A DNA stretch of 64,000 bases from Exaiptasia diaphana (Eukaryota; Cnidaria; Anthozoa; Actiniaria; Aiptasiidae). The notes beneath the pieces are model-generated. The model saw only the letters and a program-made list of their open reading frames with translations. It ran no database searches and was not told the origin of the DNA. The stretch is taken from NCBI RefSeq assembly GCF_001417965.1, contig NW_018384422.1:847692-911691 (forward strand), in the 5' to 3' direction. A program made the translations under genes and the position numbers. The number at the start of each line of letters is the position of its first letter. Positions within the stretch are counted from its first letter, which is position 1. Shown piece by piece: positions 61,424-64,000 of the stretch.

Positions 61424-64000
61424 ATGATTTCCAAGTATCGAATCCTTGCATTTTGTTTGCTTTTGGCTGCAAGTAAGTACATTACGTAGTCTGAAAACTC
61501 TTCAGTGGTTTGTTTCGCTAGAACTTCACAGAATTTATTATGCAGCATATTGCATTTCTCTAGCAAACATGAAATAAGTAGAAGACCTGCTGGAGAAATA
61601 CTGCTGAAACATTAGAAAGATAGGAAGCTTAGAATTGATATGGAAATGGCAAACACTGTGAATTTAATAAGAACTGTCAAAAGGTTGTTAGTTAAGTTGT
61701 TTTTCTCGCAGCTTTTAACTTTAAATGCAGAGTACGACTTGTATCACTGATATTGTCAGTTTATATTGGTACATTTTTCCGCGCATAGAAATTTTATTTT
61801 TGCATCACTAAATTGTTAAAGTTATGCAAAGGGCAAACTTTTAAAAGTGATTAATATTTAATGGCTGGAAATATTTCAAACAATGAGTCCTGTTTTCTAT
61901 TCATTTTGGTCGGATAAGCCTTATTTATTAGAACGTTTGATCTTCGATTAATGTTATATTTAATTTGACTTGGGAATTAAAGAGTCCAAAAAGAGATCAC
62001 TCTCTAGTTTGCAGCCTTTCCGTGACGATTGGATGCAGATCATATTCATATCGCTCGAAACACAATTTAACAGTTCTAACTTCTTGAAACGTTTCTTATC
62101 GGCGTGGTACTGACCATTGCCACGTGATTTTAGGGGCGTTTCCTCACATATCTTTTAAGAGAACGCTCCATTTTTTATTACTTTTTAAATTTATTTCAAT
62201 GAGTCTGGAGAAAATGTTGATGCAATATTCTTGATTTTAGTTGTTTCAACAGCCATAGCCGGTTCTGACAATGACTTGCTGGAGACTTTGATGGCTGGCA
62301 TCCAAGTCAAAGAAAAACTTCTTCCAGGAGAGAGGCCCTCAAATGAATCTGAAAATATAATATTTTCTTTAAGTAATCGAGGAATTCTTGAAAACAGTCT
62401 CGCGAATTTAAACTTGATGCATTCTTTGGAGTTACAAGAGGCTTTTCAAAGAGTTAGGGATGCGACAGCAGGTCAAGTGAAGTGTAAAACATTCACAAGT
62501 CCTTCCATTGTTGTCTTCAAGCTTTGCGCTTTGAACAGCACAACAAACGAAATAACTGGCTCTTACTCGTCTAACATTAAGGTAAAATTAGTAGTGTGTT
62601 TGGTTTTATTACTTGCTTTGCCCGTCGAACGAATTATTTTTACCATTTTTTCAGACAACTTTTAAATGCCCAGAGGCTTTTCCCAGTCAATTTGTGATAG
62701 AATGCTACATTGTATAATTATTGATACTTTTCCACTGATGTTGTTTGGTCGATATTAATTTGTATGGTTATTTGTTTTAATTGTTCCTTATATTCACTGT
62801 GAAAAAATCCGTGAAACTAAGAAAACATTTATCCCGTAGATAACGAAGGCTGTCAGATACACAAACAACGAACGTGTTATCAGCTACGTGTTGTCAGTGA
62901 TGATGAGTGTGTCAGTAAGTCCAGATATCGGTAAATACGAGAGATGTGCTATTGAAGACCCATCGTGGCTTGAGCAACAATACACTCATCAACAAACTCT
63001 TGATAAAAGTCATTATTATGGAGACAAAGACAAGAAAAAAGGTATCCTCTCAATGTTGTTTTCCTGTACTTTGCTTTTCTTTGTTGTTCTAATTCAATTG
63101 CTTTCTTTCAGATAAAGTCTATGAATTTATGATGCCAAGTGTTCAGTACATCACTGTTGCAATGCTCAGGGAACCGTCCTTTTTTAGGATTGTATTGACC
63201 GAGCCGCCTAATACTAATGACAAAATCGATGTGTGCCACGACATTGTTGAACACCCGAAACAAGATACTTTCAATGTTAAACCAGAAAACTGCACTGACA
63301 TTTCTAGAGGTGAAAAACGTACGATTATGAAGAATTTCGATGAGTCTGTCACGTTGAAGTTTGAGGTAAAGTTTCAGTCGTTTTGCAGTCTGAAGAAACA
63401 ATCGCACTGACTTCCTTCCAACATCTTGGATAATTTTGTGTTTTAGGAAGATGAACAGACATTCTCGATGTTGCTTTACGATAGTTCCATCCAAGATTAC
63501 CAACTAGAAAATGTTCACCAAAGAAAAGAAAAAAGCAACGGTATGCTATTCATTGAAATTATTGAACCTAAACATTGTTTATTGGTAATGACAATGACAA
63601 TTGGTAATGCCCTCTTTTATTAGGTCGTATGTATACAATATTTTAATATAAGGCATGGCTATAGGATTGTTTAGAGAACAACCCCCGCGGCCATACCCTC
63701 GACAGATCTAGTTTAGAAGCATGTATTTATATTCGTTACAGATCCACGTTACCTACAGCTATTTGGTTTATCTAAACACAACATTCCCAAGAAATTATCA
63801 TACGAGAGGATGTCGAATGGGAAAGTGTTTACGTTTACCTTTGATTCTGATAACCAGACAATCGATAGTCATACGGACATGTCGGCTCATCAACTCATTG
63901 TTTTCATCCAAGAAAATTCGACCAACAGTGATGAACATCATCTTGAAAAAGCCTCCAAATATGTCGCAGAGAAGAAACAGGTACCGTGAATATCATGTCT
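61424..64000 (+). CDS. Unrecognised secreted or membrane protein, 5' part (runs off the window)
   Basis: Exons seen: 61424-61472, 62241-62581, 62840-63041, 63112-63365, 63447-63540, 63742-63980, then a GT donor (gtaccg) at the window edge; about 393 codons so far, continuing to the right. The first exon and the start of the second encode a clear signal peptide (MISKYRILAFCLLLAAIVST, cleavage probably after AIA). The mature part has N-glycosylation sequons (NES, NST, NCT, NQT, NST), few cysteines (VKCKT, KLCALN, ERCAIE, DVCHDIV, NCTDIS) and alternating hydrophobic strands such as VISYVLSVMMSVSV and YITVAMLREPSFFRIVLTEP. This suggests a beta-sandwich-rich extracellular region. I recognise no domain. 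It could be the ectodomain of an adhesion-type receptor or channel, but no membrane segment is in view. All splice phases agree. Confidence 0.75.

Overview
This is a piece of animal nuclear genome. The genes are intron-rich, with GT-AG introns mostly of 60-500 bases. They encode animal-specific proteins: DNA ligase IV, a receptor tyrosine phosphatase with FN3 repeats, an ING-family PHD protein, two rhodopsin-class GPCRs without coding introns, and nephrocystin-3. The DNA is AT-rich and carries many short foldback/MITE-type elements. Together this suggests a non-bilaterian animal, most likely a cnidarian (an anthozoan would fit). That placement is inference, because no rRNA or mitochondrial marker is present.

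Layout: 219-9167 (+) LIG4 in 29 exons. 9925-24056 (+) a LAR-related receptor tyrosine phosphatase in 28 exons, with a mucin-like stalk, FN3 repeats and two phosphatase domains. 24057-30012 a 6 kb stretch without recognisable genes. 30013-31098 (-) a peptide-receptor-like GPCR. 33313-35973 (+) an ING1/2-like PHD protein in 10 exons, convergent with 36366-39517 (-) a DUF229 sulfatase-like membrane protein. 42105-45025 (+) a second DUF229 paralogue, divergent from the first. 45026-46363 intergenic with a tRNA-derived SINE. 46364-57739 (+) NPHP3 in 34 exons, with a large satellite block (including a 179-base assembly gap) in one intron and a 21-base tandem repeat just after the stop. 59728-60822 (+) a second GPCR. 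61424 to beyond the right edge (+) an unrecognised secreted or membrane protein, 5' part only.

I assembled the exons by hand from splice signals, reading frame and family similarity. The four complete multi-exon models each sum to a whole number of codons: LIG4 924 aa, the phosphatase 2020 aa, ING 262 aa, NPHP3 1295 aa. The LIG4 nucleophile lands at Lys273.

The genes do not form one pathway: DNA end joining (LIG4), phosphotyrosine signalling (the receptor phosphatase), chromatin reading (ING), cilia (NPHP3), two GPCRs and a pair of extracellular alkaline-phosphatase-fold proteins. The most notable points are the unusual receptor phosphatase (mucin stalk in place of Ig domains, and a second phosphatase domain that keeps its catalytic residues), the head-to-head DUF229 pair in which one copy has lost several predicted metal ligands, RFX X-box-like sites in NPHP3, and the unidentified gene at the right edge.
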